64,000 bases of DNA, from positions 3,100,190-3,164,189 of the forward strand of contig NC_037597.1 in the NCBI RefSeq assembly GCF_003073045.1. The letters are read 5' to 3'. The position numbers were made by a program, and so were the translations under genes. The notes beneath the pieces are model-generated. The model had not been told where the DNA came from. It saw nothing but the letters and a program-made list of their open reading frames with translations, and did not search any database. Below are positions 46,201-57,229 of the stretch, one piece after another; position 1 is the stretch's first letter, and each line of letters starts with the position of its first letter. Source of the DNA: Pomacea canaliculata. Its lineage: Eukaryota > Mollusca > Gastropoda > Architaenioglossa > Ampullariidae.

Positions 46201-47977
46201 TCATTTTCTCTTAGCTTATATTAACTACCTCTTTGAAAACTGTTTCCTGCTGCATGGTCTGAAGCTATCATTATTTTGTGTGTGTTTGTGTGTTTGTGTG
46301 TGTGTTCCTATAGCTAACTTCTGTGTCTCATCTCCATGTCAAAACGGAGGACGCTGCCTGTCGTGGTCTTCAAGCTACTGGTGTTCCTGTCGAACGGGCT
46401 ACAGCGGGGATCGCTGTGAAATCCGTAAGTAAGACTGCACCGTAGGCATGGTAAACCACTCACACCAGATTACATAAGGTGAGTGCCACAGAGCCGGTAA
46501 CAGCAATGCCAACATGGCGTCCCAGGACACACGGCAAGTGAAGGGACACTGTGTGTAGAGGAGGAGCGGCTGATATTATGAATATTCTTTAAATGTCTTC
46601 TTTTTAAGAATGTACATCTGGATATTCCAACCTCCTTTCATGCAGTCTTTAAACTGTTAGTTTTCTAAGGCTCCTGTCTGCAGTGCAAAATGCCTTGTTA
46701 TACTTTGGTAATAGTCTGTTAGGTTGGTGCCACAGAGTTATGATATTGCTCGCTGTAACAAACCTGTACCTAGCAAAGATGTTTTTAAAATATGAGAAGT
46801 GCATGGTATGTTAATCAACAACAACAGAATAATTATGTTTGAGCTACCTACATGCACTTGACCTGTGGACTAGTTTACAACCATTGCATTCATCCTTTCT
46901 TGCTGCCTGCAGAGTAGATGAGTAATGTTGTTATTATTTGTTGTTTGGAGTAGATTACTGATTGTGACATTCATGTGACATTTTATTAATGATCTGTTTG
47001 TGTACATTTTCCACAAGGATGAATTAAGTATGGTCATTGCATTGAAATACCTTACTCTAAAGGTCATATTTGCAACCCTCATCATTGTGACAGAAATAAG
47101 TTTTCCACAACAACTTTTGATGGTATAGCAGGATGATGTTTACCGATGTAGATAACAGCAAGGTGACCATGTCACGTGACAGCCAAACCTCTCCTCCGTG
47201 TGATACTAAGACTAGTCACTGGAATCTCGCTAGTGTGGTCTTTACATTCTATTCCTTCTGTACACCACTGACCTGTAGTTTTAACAGACTTTATCCCATG
47301 GACTAATTGTTTTATTCCTGTGTCAGCGGACCCGTGTCTTCCTTCGCCATGTCAGAACGGGGGACGGTGTTTAAGGTACGCAAGTAACTACTTCTGTGAC
47401 TGCGACAACAACTTCTATGGTGCAAGGTGTCAGTATGGTTAGTACACAATCCACACTGTAACTGTCCACGTGACGCTTTAGTACCCAGTGACACTTTGCT
47501 GTTACATTGGTTTGTTTTGACAGGATAAGGTTGTCTTCATAATACTCAATCTATATTTCAGTTTGTGTGTGTGTGTCATCAGCTAACTTCTGTGCCTCAT
47601 CTCCCTGTCAAAATGGAGGAACCTGCCAATCATTGTCTTCAAAATACTTTTGCTCCTGCCTACCTGGCTACGTGGGGCTTAACTGTGACATCCGTAAGTA
47701 AGACTGTGCGTAGACACGGTAAACCACTCACAGTTTGCTGTCAGTACGGCCACGTGGTTGTTGACCTGAGCTCCTGCTAAACATACAGACCTGCTGACAT
47801 CAGTTATGATTATTCAAAGCGCTTGACTTGTAAAGTGACACTTACAATATTTTGTCAGCTACACTTCATGAAATAAATCGTTTGTTGCCGTTTAACTCTA
47901 GAATATAAACAACTTCATACATCGTGATGAAATGCTGTCAGGATTATTCACACCATACTTTTTTACCTCTCTCTCTG

Positions 47978-48010
<33 letters not shown>

Positions 48011-50399
48011 GTCTCTCTCTCTCTCTGTCTCTCTCTGTCTCTGTCTCTCTCTGTCTCTCTCTCTGTCTCTCTCTCTCTCTGTGTGCGAGTTTTTCAAACA
48101 TTCTTTAGAAACCATTATTCACTATTATTATTCATTATTAACTATTAGCTTATTTTAACTTCCTCTTTGAAAACTGTTTCCTGCTGCATGGTCTGAAGCT
48201 ATCATTATTGTGTGTGTTTGTGTGTGTGTGTCATCAGCTAACTTCTGTGCCTCATCTCCCTGTCAAAACGGAGGAACCTGCCAGTCGTGGTCTTCAAACT
48301 ACTGGTGTTCCTGTCAAACGGGCTACAGCGGGGTTCACTGTGAAATCCGTAAGTAAGACTGTGCCATAGACACGGTAAACCACTCACAGTTTGCTGCCAA
48401 TAGGGTCACGTGGTTGTTGACCTGAGCTCCTGCTACATATACAGACCTGCTGACATCAGTTATCATATTTTGTCAGCTACACTTCATGAAACATATCCTT
48501 TGTTGCCGTTCAACTCTAGAATATAAACAACTTCAGTCAGTATGCCAGTCGACATACATTGTGATGAAATACTGACAGGAGTATCCACACCATTGTTCAC
48601 TTTTTTACTAAAATAAAGATCTTTTAAGACAGATAAACTCTCTCTCTCTCTCTCCTGCTGAGGAAGTAAAAAGAGTTGTACTTTTACTGAAAAAACAAGA
48701 ATAAAGGGTCCGTTCAGTTCATGTGTGAGTTTTTCAAACATTCTTTAGAAAACATTATTCATTTTCTGTTAGCTTATTTTAACTTCCACTTTGAAATCTT
48801 TGTGTGTGTGTTTGTGTGTGTGTTTGTGTGTGTCTGTGTGTGTGTGTGTTGTCCTATAGCTCTCCCTTGTGCCTCATCTCCATGTCAAAACGGAGGACAC
48901 TGCCTGTCGTTGTCTTCAAGCTACTGGTGTTCCTGTCGAACGGGCTACAGCGGGAGTCGCTGTGAAATCCGTAAGTAAGACTGCACCGTAGGCATGGTAA
49001 ACCACTCACACCAGATTACATAAGCGAGTGTTCAAAACACTCACTTTTCTTCACGAAACCCTGCATGTCCGTGTGTGTGTATATATATATCTATATGTAA
49101 CATATATGTATCAGCCGCCTTCTGTACGTCATTTCCATGTCAAAACAAAGGAACCTGTTGGTCGAGGTCTTCATACTACAAGTGCACCCGCCCAACTGGC
49201 TACGTAGGAGTTAACTGTAGCATCCGTAACTAAGACTGGAGTAGATACGGTAAACCACTCACAAGTTGCTTTGGATGTTACAGTTAGACATTACACTAAG
49301 CGTCAAACCTTCATCAGTCAAGATATACAGTGGGAGTGGTCAGCCCTTCAAATACAGTTTGTAAACTCGGTAACCATGTGGCCAGCATCATAGACATCGG
49401 TTCAAGACTCCTTCAAGCCTGTAACAGAAAAATTAGAGACTTGTATCACCATCAGCTGTGATGTCGACCTCATCTCTCTTGTAAACAGCTGTTGAAGGAA
49501 ATGACCATCACATTGTTTACACACGGTGAACACGTATCACTCCTACCTCCTGGGCCTTATATTATTAGTGTTCCTACGTGTGTTACAACATATTGTCTAA
49601 TATTTTAGTCGATATTTAACTTTGGAATGTGTTTGACATTTAAATGTGGCGAATATAAGTTCGTCCAATCATTTCTTCGATAACACAGATGTGCTCAACA
49701 CTTTGCTGTTTGTTTCTTTAAATAATTAAGAGCCGAACACTCTGTTGCAGCCGCCAAAAGTCAGAATTGGAAAGAGGACTTCATGACAACAACACAACGG
49801 CAACACCAACACCAACACCAACACCAACACCAACGGCGATAACTTACACGAACACGACAAACGTTGCATCAATTGTATGGATGTGTCCTGTCATCGGCCT
49901 GATCGTTTCAATCATAATAATAACAGTTGTCTGCTCCTTGACGATTGCCAAGAAACGCAAAAGAAGACAACGAGTCCAACAGCTTCGTCTTGGACCTCCT
50001 GACACAATCGTTCGCTCAATCAGCGGGAACCTTCAGTCGGACACCCGAGTCGGCACCCTCACCTCTGTGTCTGACCACCCCACGTCCCCACACCCGTACA
50101 ATGTGCACTACGCCACGAGACACTTTCAGACAAGCACTTTTGTCATTGAACTCGAGTCCAGTCATCTCTCTCCTCAGCAGCCACATCTCAATGACAACGA
50201 CGAGAGCAGACCAGATGGAGGGTCGGTCAATCACCACGTCAGAGACCTACCTCCCTCCTACCTGTCTGTGGTGACAGATCCCAGGTACATCCGTGAGAAG
50301 GGCGACTCTCTCCAACAGCCGCCATCGTACGATGACGTAGTGGCTGTGATGCGACAAACAAAAGCACCGAGTGATAGGCCCGTTACGTCCACAAGGTGA
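42612..50399 (+). CDS. EGF gene 6: seven EGF-like domains, transmembrane segment, paired PPxY tail
   Basis: Predicted exons: 42612-42651 (start, 'MLCTSLLTSLSFTG'), 45514-45624, 46314-46424, 47327-47437, 47583-47693, 48238-48348, 48860-48970, 49115-49225, 49765-50399. Every EGF exon is exactly 111 bp and phase 1-1, so 37 residues each with C-x4-C-x5-C-x8-C-x-C-x8-C spacing. The first exon ends in phase 1 and fits, but its hydrophobic stretch is short and other first exons are possible. A further EGF exon once lay before 45350 but is destroyed by a gypsy insertion. Likely cell-surface adhesion or receptor protein with WW-binding tail; a poly(A) signal AATAAA is at 50793. Confidence 0.72.
43262..43850. 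other. Intron of gene 6 with TACATGTGACATCATTGTATATA repeats
   Basis: No exon. Three short repeats containing ACATGTGACATCATTGT lie at 43544-43621. The same block with four units is at about 59990-60093. Confidence 0.7.
43850..44530 (+). repeat. Pre-EGF block, copy 1 (others 46590-47250, 60320-60780)
   Basis: About 650 bp starting 'AATGTCTTCCTTTTTAAGAA' that precedes an EGF exon or EGF relic in all three copies. Copies differ by small indels and substitutions. Confidence 0.88.
44533..45321 (-). mobile_element. Ty3/gypsy retrotransposon fragment: 5' LTR, leader and N-terminal gag
   Basis: On the minus strand an open frame (gag-like part about 44533-44910) shows a capsid pattern known from animal gypsy elements, including 'NWKKFLRQWQNYEVATRLD', 'LACIGEDAQEIYEGF' and 'YESYKFHSRNQ'. 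Upstream of it a tRNA-Leu-type primer site (TGGTGTCAGAAGTGAG; plus-strand 45163-45178) abuts a 143-bp LTR (45179-45321) with TGTAACA...CCACA ends. Pol and the 3' LTR are absent. The break at about 44533 joins directly to host sequence of the pre-EGF block. Confidence 0.75.
45330..45365 (+). pseudogene. Remnant 3' end of an EGF exon cut by the gypsy fragment
   Basis: The bases ...ACGGTGTCAGTATG followed by gttagtacacaatc match the end of the EGF exon at 47327-47437 and its donor. The 5' part of the exon is replaced by the gypsy fragment, so this domain cannot be made. Confidence 0.7.
45514..45624 (+). CDS. Gene 6 EGF-1 exon
   Basis: 'CASSPCQNGGTCKSWSSNYF', then 'CSCQPGYVGLNC'. All six cysteines present. 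Acceptor catcag/CTAACC, donor ATCC/gtaagt. Confidence 0.88.
45960..46099. repeat. Polypyrimidine (TC)n/(CTTT)n tract
   Basis: Long CT-rich run in the intron between EGF-1 and EGF-2. Related tracts occur at 47970-48080 and, reduced, 48640-48654 in the paralogous introns. Confidence 0.95.
46314..46424 (+). CDS. Gene 6 EGF-2 exon
   Basis: 'CVSSPCQNGGRCLSWSSSYW', then 'CSCRTGYSGDRC'. Six cysteines, canonical borders (ctatag/CTAAC, ATCC/gtaagt). Confidence 0.9.
46480..47250 (+). repeat. Mosaic duplicate: first-exon flank piece plus pre-EGF block copy 2
   Basis: 46480-46590 matches 42780-42885 (GCCACAGAGCCGGT..GAATATT). It then switches to the pre-EGF block matching 43860-44520. The junction shows that a partial gene unit was inserted in tandem inside gene 6. 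Confidence 0.8.
47327..47437 (+). CDS. Gene 6 EGF-3 exon
   Basis: 'CLPSPCQNGGRCLRYASNYF', then 'CDCDNNFYGARC'. Six cysteines. It is a different subtype from the others and is the intact version of the exon destroyed at 45350. Confidence 0.88.
47583..47693 (+). CDS. Gene 6 EGF-4 exon
   Basis: 'CASSPCQNGGTCQSLSSKYF', then 'CSCLPGYVGLNC'. Close duplicate of EGF-1, including flanking introns. Confidence 0.88.
47970..48082. repeat. (TCTCTG)n polypyrimidine tract
   Basis: CT-rich microsatellite with periodic G in the intron between EGF-4 and EGF-5. Confidence 0.95.
48238..48348 (+). CDS. Gene 6 EGF-5 exon
   Basis: 'CASSPCQNGGTCQSWSSNYW', then 'CSCQTGYSGVHC'. Six cysteines. It looks like a hybrid of the EGF-1 5' part and the EGF-2 3' part. 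Confidence 0.88.
48860..48970 (+). CDS. Gene 6 EGF-6 exon
   Basis: 'CASSPCQNGGHCLSLSSSYW', then 'CSCRTGYSGSRC'. Six cysteines. A GT-rich tract precedes the acceptor (cctatag/CTCTCC). Confidence 0.88.
49115..49225 (+). CDS. Gene 6 EGF-7 exon, fifth cysteine replaced
   Basis: 'CTSFPCQNKGTCWSRSSYYK', then 'CTRPTGYVGVNC'. The C-x-C is C-T-R, so Cys5 is Arg, and the conserved G-G is K-G. The donor is the weaker ATCC/gtaact. Frame and length (111 bp) are preserved, but one disulfide could not form, so this exon may be relaxing or skipped. Confidence 0.75.
49765..50399 (+). CDS. Gene 6 transmembrane and PPxY tail exon
   Basis: A Thr-Pro stalk coded by an (ACACCA)n run precedes hydrophobic 'VIGLIVSIIIITVVCSLTIA' and basic 'KKRKRRQR'. 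The tail carries 'DLPPSYLSVVTDP' (PPSY 50250-50261) and 'QQPPSYDDVVAVM' (PPSY 50319-50330). The obvious acceptor (ttgcag at 49750) would give the wrong phase; gtcag/AATTGG at 49764/49765 restores it. Which is used is uncertain. Confidence 0.75.
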
Positions 50400-50792
50400 C
50401 GTCATGACCTCACACAACAGACACGTCATCAGAGACCAACGTGACCTCAGCCTACAGACGAAACATGACGACCTTGCTAGAGGAGTGCAGTAGATGAGAT
50501 GAGAGATGAGAGTAACACCACACTGTGAGCACAAAGATGGATGACGAGACATCAACTCAGTTCAGTGAAAACGACCAACAGATGAACAAACAGTCCATGT
50601 ACTTTATATTTCTTACGTTTATTTATTTTGCTAATTTGTTTGTAAAATACATCGGCATGCTTGACTATATTAAATATAACGAAACATCCACCAACGTTGT
50701 ATTGCCTCTGTCGTCTGTCACACTAGCGTCTTTGCTTGTTGTTATGTTTATTTCTTTGTTTAAAATCGCTTTCAACCTGCATGTGATGGTGA

Positions 50793-50798
50793 ATAAAG
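50793..50798 (+). terminator. Candidate poly(A) signal of gene 6
   Basis: AATAAA in context gtgAATAAAgagctg, followed by a T/GT-rich stretch near 50850. In the duplicated copy the same position is AGTAAA (about 62182), that is, lost. Confidence 0.55.
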
Positions 50799-50981
50799 AG
50801 CTGTGTACATCTAATTTATTTATATTTTGCTGTGCAGTGTGTCTGAATGTTTGTGTGTTTGTGTGTTTATAACGATGCATCCGATCGCAGGCACAATAAG
50901 ATGCTTGTGCGCCTGTGTGTCTCTCAAGCACTGTATGTCTCGCATATGCTAAGGAAAGGTGATTTTTCAATGATGTTGCTG

Positions 50982-50982
50982 G

Positions 50983-51027
<45 letters not shown>

Positions 51028-51028
51028 T
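50982..51028. repeat. (ATT)n microsatellite
   Basis: About 15 ATT units in the 3' flank of gene 6. Confidence 0.96.
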
Positions 51029-51049
51029 CACATTTAAATTTAGACACCA

Positions 51050-51955
51050 ACTAATGTGTATATTCACTCATATTCGCACCATAATAGAGGCTAGTGTCAA
51101 TTTAATTACAGTATTAACTGTTAAACAGTCCTAATTTAATTCAAGTTTTGAACATTAATTGTTTCTCGTGTTATTCGTAATGATGTAATATTCACAAGCA
51201 CAACGGTCAAAGTCATCTAAGCCAACTTGAAATGTGTCTAAGAGAGACAACAGGACTGAGCTTCCCTGAGCATCTATATAACAAATAGGATGATAGTAAG
51301 GTCTGAACCACGTGAAGCAACATCACGAGATGTCGTTAGAACTCAGACAGAAAGTTGTTTTTAGTCAGACAGCGATCCGTAAACAACGATTTTTGGTGAC
51401 AAATAAACATTATCACCTATAGCTGCATGTACATCACGTGTAACATGCTGTGTAAAACAGTAACAGAGACAAGCTTCTCCACTCAGGTTTTTCCCGTCGC
51501 CATGCCAGCTACAGACTCATCGAGCGTGACTGTCACGTGATAAACAGCAGAGGACAGACCAGTCACGGATCAGTGGAATGTTTTGTTACAACACCACTCA
51601 CTCAACCAATTGCATCCATACAAGCAAGGAAAGTAATGCAAGTAATAATGAAGTGTAAAAATGTAAAACAACTGGAGCAAAATAATGACGACATACAAGC
51701 GACTTGTTGATCGTCTCGCTTCACTGCACTGACCGACTTTTGTAAACGTCTCTTGTACATTCATGTCCTCAAAACACACACGTGGACACGCTTTATTTAC
51801 TAACCTTGATAAAACTGCTATCAGGCGAGTTCTCCCGCACGGTCACCTGTGTGTATAGATAATTATTTATATATATTGATACGTTTCTTTGTAGTCTCGG
51901 CAACACCTGCCTCACGCCACCCGGATGTTGCTGTGTCATACTGTGTGTGTGAGGA
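51050..51955 (+). repeat. Segmental duplication: 3' flank of gene 6 (copy at 62210-63370)
   Basis: Near-identical to 62210-62442 plus 62743-63370. It carries the empty site (caacatcacgagatgtcg, about 51320) of the hAT inserted at 62451. From about 51665 it also matches 42265 onward, so it is the start of another gene unit, cut off at the (TCAC)n repeat. Confidence 0.88.
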
Positions 51956-51956
51956 T

Positions 51957-52013
51957 CACTCACTCACTCACTCACTCACTCACTCACTCACTCACTCACT
52001 CACTCACTCACTC
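51957..52013. repeat. (TCAC)n tetranucleotide repeat at a duplication breakpoint
   Basis: About 14 TCAC units exactly where similarity to 42545 and 63370 stops, so the repeat may mark the breakpoint. Confidence 0.93.
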
Positions 52014-54420
52014 TTTTGATTTGTCACTGTCAGATTTGAACACACCACCTTTCAGTCTTCAGACCTCGTCGCTAGCCACCAGGCTATTCAGCCGTTACCA
52101 ACTAACGTGTCTAAACTTCGTGAAAAAGTCAAGTTCGCCGTTTACAACAATCAACAAATCCGCTGAACCGAGACGCACACGCCCCAGAACCGGTGACGTC
52201 ATCGACAACGAGGCTGCTGTTAACGAAGATGACTAGTGCACGACGGACCACAAACACCCTGCTACTGTCCCCCTAGGTACCTCCAACTGCCAGGAACACA
52301 CACGTCATACTCAATGGAGTGCACAAGATCGTAGTGACAGACGACAACAACCTACCCGATCCTCTCCCCTCCAGACATCATTGTACGCGTGGTCAGAGTT
52401 GTCTGCCCAGTCAATGGAGGACATCGAAAACGGAAAAAGTACCCTACAAAGAACACCAACAAGAAATAAGTGACAAGATGGCCGGTCCTCCACAGTTCAT
52501 GACAATTGCTATCCCATAATGTCGAGGACTTTGTGTGGACGGCAAGACACAAGCAAGACAAGGGAGAGAATAAGTTTCACTGACCCAGTGACTACGCGAC
52601 ACGAGGTGTCCGTGCTAACGGTCACCAGGACACAGCACGTGACTCACCCGTGAAAATATTTCACATCTTCAACTGCGACATCGAAGGTTTGCTCGTGAAA
52701 ACACGATCCTGGCTTTGTACAAAGCATTAACGTGTTTGTTATTGTGTCTTACAGACATTGCTTGACGTCAGCAGTACACTGCAATGTTTCTCTGACTTCC
52801 AACGATACTTCAGTCCTGCTTCTACACTTACATCGCAAGGAAGAGCTGCCGGCCGATATCTCACTGTCCGTTGTACAAAAGTCATTCAAACTGTCACGTG
52901 GCAGTTGTTTCCTTTATATTTAACCTTGGTTTTCGGTGTTTGTTTACATGAAGTATCACGTGGTCATTTCGCAGACAAACAACTCTATCTTGCTCTCCCA
53001 GAATCAACAGTTTCTAGTGATGTGAAATAAAAACAGTAAATAACAACAGCTTTTGAAGTAATGCTAGGCTCTTGGTTAAAAAAAATTCAGTCCATTATCA
53101 TGAAAATGTGAGAGTGGTGATTCTTACTTTGTCTAGTGTCTAAGCTTTTTATTTTGTTGTTGTTCAATAATAATAATTAATATAAATTTTATTATTATTT
53201 TTTATACTTATTATTATTGATGATGATATTGTACCAATAAAATAGATATGCAAGACATGGAGTCCACAGCAAACTTATTCTCGCGCGTGTGTGTAGTGTT
53301 TTATTTCGTTTATTTGTGTGTAAGTGCTTTCCTATTCACCCCTTCTTCTCTCTCATTTTTATCATTATGCTGTCTTCCAAATGTACATTTTGCACGCGCG
53401 CACACACACACCGATTAGATTATCTCTCTCTTTTTCTCTCTATTAAATTATCCTCAGATTCGCATTGCCCACAATGGTGTCTGGTGAGCACGTTTTCGTA
53501 ATGAAGCTGGTAAAAGAATTTTATTAATTGCAAATCGAAAGACTCCTCTCCTGGAAAAACAAAACAAAAAAACAAAAAACAAACAAACAACAAACAAGCA
53601 AGCACACACACGCACACACACACACAATCACACGCACACATACACACATTCTTTCTCTCCTCACAAACAACGTGATCACCCACGATGCTACCGCGGCTGC
53701 AGGGCGGCGGGTCGAAGAGGACCGCTGGATGATGAAGATAATGTATGGTCGACGTGGGACTGGCTGTCCAGCAGACTAGGCCAGGACAGTGACAAACTTT
53801 TCAGAGATGCGGAGACAAAGAGGGTCTGAGTTTACCGAGACCTCCAACTGACTGCCTCGCTTGCCCCGGAGAGACAGGCCACTGTGTGTGTGTGGGTGCG
53901 TGCGTGCGTGGATGAGAGAGAGAGAGAGGGTGTGTGTGTGTTCTAGCGAGTGAGCGTTCTCTCTCTCTTTCAAGTCTCACTGGAGGGGTGCACGCATGTG
54001 TGTGTAAGAAAGAGCAAGATCACATTAAAAGAAATCCGTGATGACGCCCAATAAATCATTATTCACCTTTCGATTTGTAACCGCATAAAATTCTAGAATG
54101 TGGAAAGGGATGGACTGCGGGTCAGCATTCATATGAAGACTGTTTTTCTACTCTCACCATCATGACAAGTGATCACTTGTTAGGATTTTCGAAACAAGTG
54201 AGATCACATCAGAGTTTGAAAAATATCAGTCTCATCAAAATAACCGACCTGAGGTCACTTGTAGGCGGCCATCTGGATGCACATCAAACACATGAACAGA
54301 TGGCTGGCTTTATGCTTACAAACACTACCTGATGGAACATTACATGTGGAAACACAGTGGCTAGTCAAGCAGCTAGTCTATCATGCCTTTGGCTTGAGTT
54401 TGTACTGAGCAACGCAAGCA
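52014..54420. other. Unassigned sequence, no recognised gene
   Basis: A frame running into 52236 ends with acidic 'DVIDNEAAVNEDD' but has no upstream support. Other frames (52319-52519, 52732-53030) are short and featureless. Simple repeats: (CA)n and A-rich tract 53567-53650, GT/GA-rich 53880-53945. Nothing else is recognised. Confidence 0.35.
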
Positions 54421-54429
54421 CTCGTAACC

Positions 54430-54541
54430 AAGCTAGCTATGTGCTAGCATAATGCTTGGCATGGCCAGGGTGAACAGACAAACAAACAAGCTAGCTATGT
54501 GCTAGCATAATGCTAGGCACGGCCAGGGTGAACAGATAAAC
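54430..54541. repeat. 58-bp tandem duplication (AAGCTAGCTATGTGCTAGCA)
   Basis: Two copies start at 54430 and 54488 and both include GCCAGGGTGAACAGA. Confidence 0.88.
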
Positions 54542-55039
54542 ATGAATAAATGAGCGAAGTAGTTTACTGGCATGGACTCTGTAGCCTACTGGCCGAAGTG
54601 GCTCATCATGTCTAGAGTACGTCCCGTGGAAAGCGGAATCAAAGCTTTCCCTCCACATTTACATCTGTAGCTTTAAATAGCTCCTTATAAATCAGGTAGC
54701 CACTTTTATTTTTACTGAAAAGAATGAGCAGGATGGAGAGTGGGGTGGGGTGGGGAAGCAGAATCCTATCCACAGGCCACAAACCAGTGACCATATGCAG
54801 TAACTTCCAGAACACGAAGTCTACCCTTATTCTAAGGGGTGACTAATACATTTACTTTTGCATTATCCTAACATAAAAAATTCCATTTAAAATGACAGAA
54901 AAACTGGATAAAAAAAAAAATACGTTAAATGACCAATGTCAGTGACACTAATCAGATGAAGTGATGATCCAGACATTTTAGAGTTGGCTAATATCGATGC
55001 AGTCTTGGCTTGCATCACATTAGAATGCTAAATTTTGAT

Positions 55040-55600
55040 TGCCCGAGGGTAGTCACGTGACCGTGGTGACGGGCCTGGCGACCTACCCGGTCGTAAATAT
55101 GCGGCGTTCAATCGGAGCGCCAGTTGAGAAGGTGAAGAAATTGGTGATTTACCAGTCGACACACCACGTGACCTATCAGACGCGCGCGCAGCAATCAGCG
55201 AAGGGGGGTAGGGGTTCGGTTACCAATTAGGTCGGGGAGAGCCGGCGATTAGCTGCGAGCCTTGCACCTTGGCCCAGTGGGCCGCGGGCGGACCGCAAGT
55301 CAAACAAGTGTGCGCGCGAGGACCGCGCCAGTGCACGTGCGACGCGCGGCGACACGGTTCGCCTAATGAGGCGGTCAGCCTCGTGCCGCGAGGGGGCGCC
55401 CGTGCACCAGACCTGACGTCGGGCTGTTGTGCGGCGTCAAAGTTGCAGCAGCTCGTCGAACGCCGCACCTCGGGTCCGAGTCCCCCGATGTACCACTCCC
55501 GTGCACCCACCCAGCCTCAAACATCCTCAATAGCCTCCCTGGCAAAAGAGAAGTGGTGCGCGGGAAAATGACACGCCGGAAGTGGCATGAAAGTGATGGC
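55040..55600. other. GC-rich, CpG-dense island
   Basis: Sharply GC-rich compared with AT-rich flanks, with many CG dinucleotides, for example gcgcgcgcag near 55180, gacgcgcggcgac near 55340 and gagggggcgcccg near 55390. Open frames of about 100 codons exist on both strands, as expected by chance at this composition. Could be a CpG-island promoter or 5' exon of an unseen gene, or a GC-rich repeat. Confidence 0.5.
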
Positions 55601-55639
55601 GCCTTCACACACCAGTTGGCAATCATTGACTAGGTTACC

Positions 55640-56740
55640 GCAGCTTATTCGTCCATTGTCGAGGAAACCAGCCGAGCAGTTTGCCCTCGCCCCCCGCTTC
55701 TGTCAGACTGTAGAGCGAGACCCACATCTGTGTGCGCGCGTGCGAGAGAGAAGAGAAAAAGAGAAAAGGATAATCTTTAAGGAGTGAATAAAACTACATT
55801 TGAGAAACACCTCCAAGAAAAGACAAACGTATAGTTCAGAATAAACGCAAAAATAAAAACGGTATCTTGAGAGAATGTCGATGCCAGATATCAGATATCA
55901 GATATAATTATAGCAAATTGTATTGAAACAGATTTTTCAATGGTGGTGAAGAGACACGCTGGGTCATTAGTGTCAAAGTGTCAAATGATACAGTAAATTA
56001 TTTAACACCTACATACAGCAAGGTACACGACAGTAAACCATACATTATTGTGACTGTCTGTGGTAAAGTTGTTTTAAATATACATTATTTTTTCATAAAA
56101 TAAGTAAACTATAAGCTAAACTACATCGTCCTCGTCATTTGTCATTTTAAAATTTGGACTGACATGTAGATGTTAAATTGTTACATATTTTTAAAAAGTT
56201 GATTTGTCAGAGCTTTCTAGCATCAATGCTGTTAAATTACAATAGATAAGTTGATGTGTTTGGCAAAATATGTCGGACTTCTCTATTATATTTATGTGAG
56301 ATATGTTTGCACATTCCACAGCTGGTCCATGACAAAAAAACAAATTCCAAATTTCCGAACCCACAGTCCGAACAATTCCACTGTCACAACACATCTTATG
56401 TTCCTGATCCGACCATTCAATTCCCCTCCCCCAAAAAAAAATCTCCAGTTGAAAATGACACCAAGTCTCCACTTGAATATAAACACAAAGTTTCCACTTC
56501 TAGGTAACACAATATGTCCACTTGAAAGTAACACAAAAGTTTTCACTGACACCGATGCCTTCCTGAAGTTATTTCTAATTCAGCTCTGGTTGGTGAGCCC
56601 CAGGCGGATACGATGAATAAGCGAAGATCAAACAACAAAAGTGAGAAAAAAAAAACACAAAAACCTGGAGAAAAAAGTCTTTAGCTAAATGGAAGTTCAA
56701 AACTTAACTAACATTCTTCAAACATTAAACACACGCTCAC
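55640..56740. other. AT-rich spacer, no gene seen
   Basis: Includes an in-line GATATCA repeat near 55888 and A-rich runs. No domain, splice structure or mobile-element end is recognised. Confidence 0.4.
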
Positions 56741-56748
56741 CGAACAAT

Positions 56749-57186
56749 CAGGCCTGACGAGAGGGGGGACAGGGGTCTGGTTGTACCCCGGGCCCGCAGG
56801 CTGTCAAGGGCCCGGCCTTGTCAGTGGATTTTTTTTTTCTTCTTCTCCTTTTCTTTTTTTTTAAAGAAAGGTCTAAGGACAGAAGAACACCCCAAGCATT
56901 ACACATGCAGAAGTTGAGTTTCAAGTCTGCAGAATACAATTTCGGTACTGGGGCCTGTCGTGAGAAGTGTAGTAGCGGGTATCATATTCTTTATGTTCAA
57001 GTAGTGATGTAGATCTAGTGCACTTGTCCTAATGTTTGCAGTCTATATTCGTTACTGAATGAAGTGTAATATTGATGATTTGAATTGTAAACATACATAT
57101 ATACTGGGAAAATAATTTACGATTACAAGTCACAGGGCCGGAGAGGTCGTCTGTCCCGGGGCCCGGGCTGGCTCTCGGCGGCCCTG
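56749..57186 (+). mobile_element. Non-autonomous hAT element, copy 1 (438 bp)
   Basis: Ends CAGGCCTGACGAGAG and CTCTCGGCGGCCCTG are imperfect inverted repeats. Perfect 8-bp target duplication CGAACAAT at 56741-56748 and 57187-57194. The interior contains a pyrimidine tract and no transposase. Reverse-complement relative of the copy at 59518-59812, with about 140 bp extra. Confidence 0.88.
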
Positions 57187-57229
57187 CGAACAATCAACAA
57201 AGATACACACTCACCTCAACAGACACATA

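Noticed and set aside
55220..55626. Overlapping 80-100-codon frames on both strands of the GC-rich island.
   Set aside because: Expected by chance at high GC; no motif, no start or splice context.
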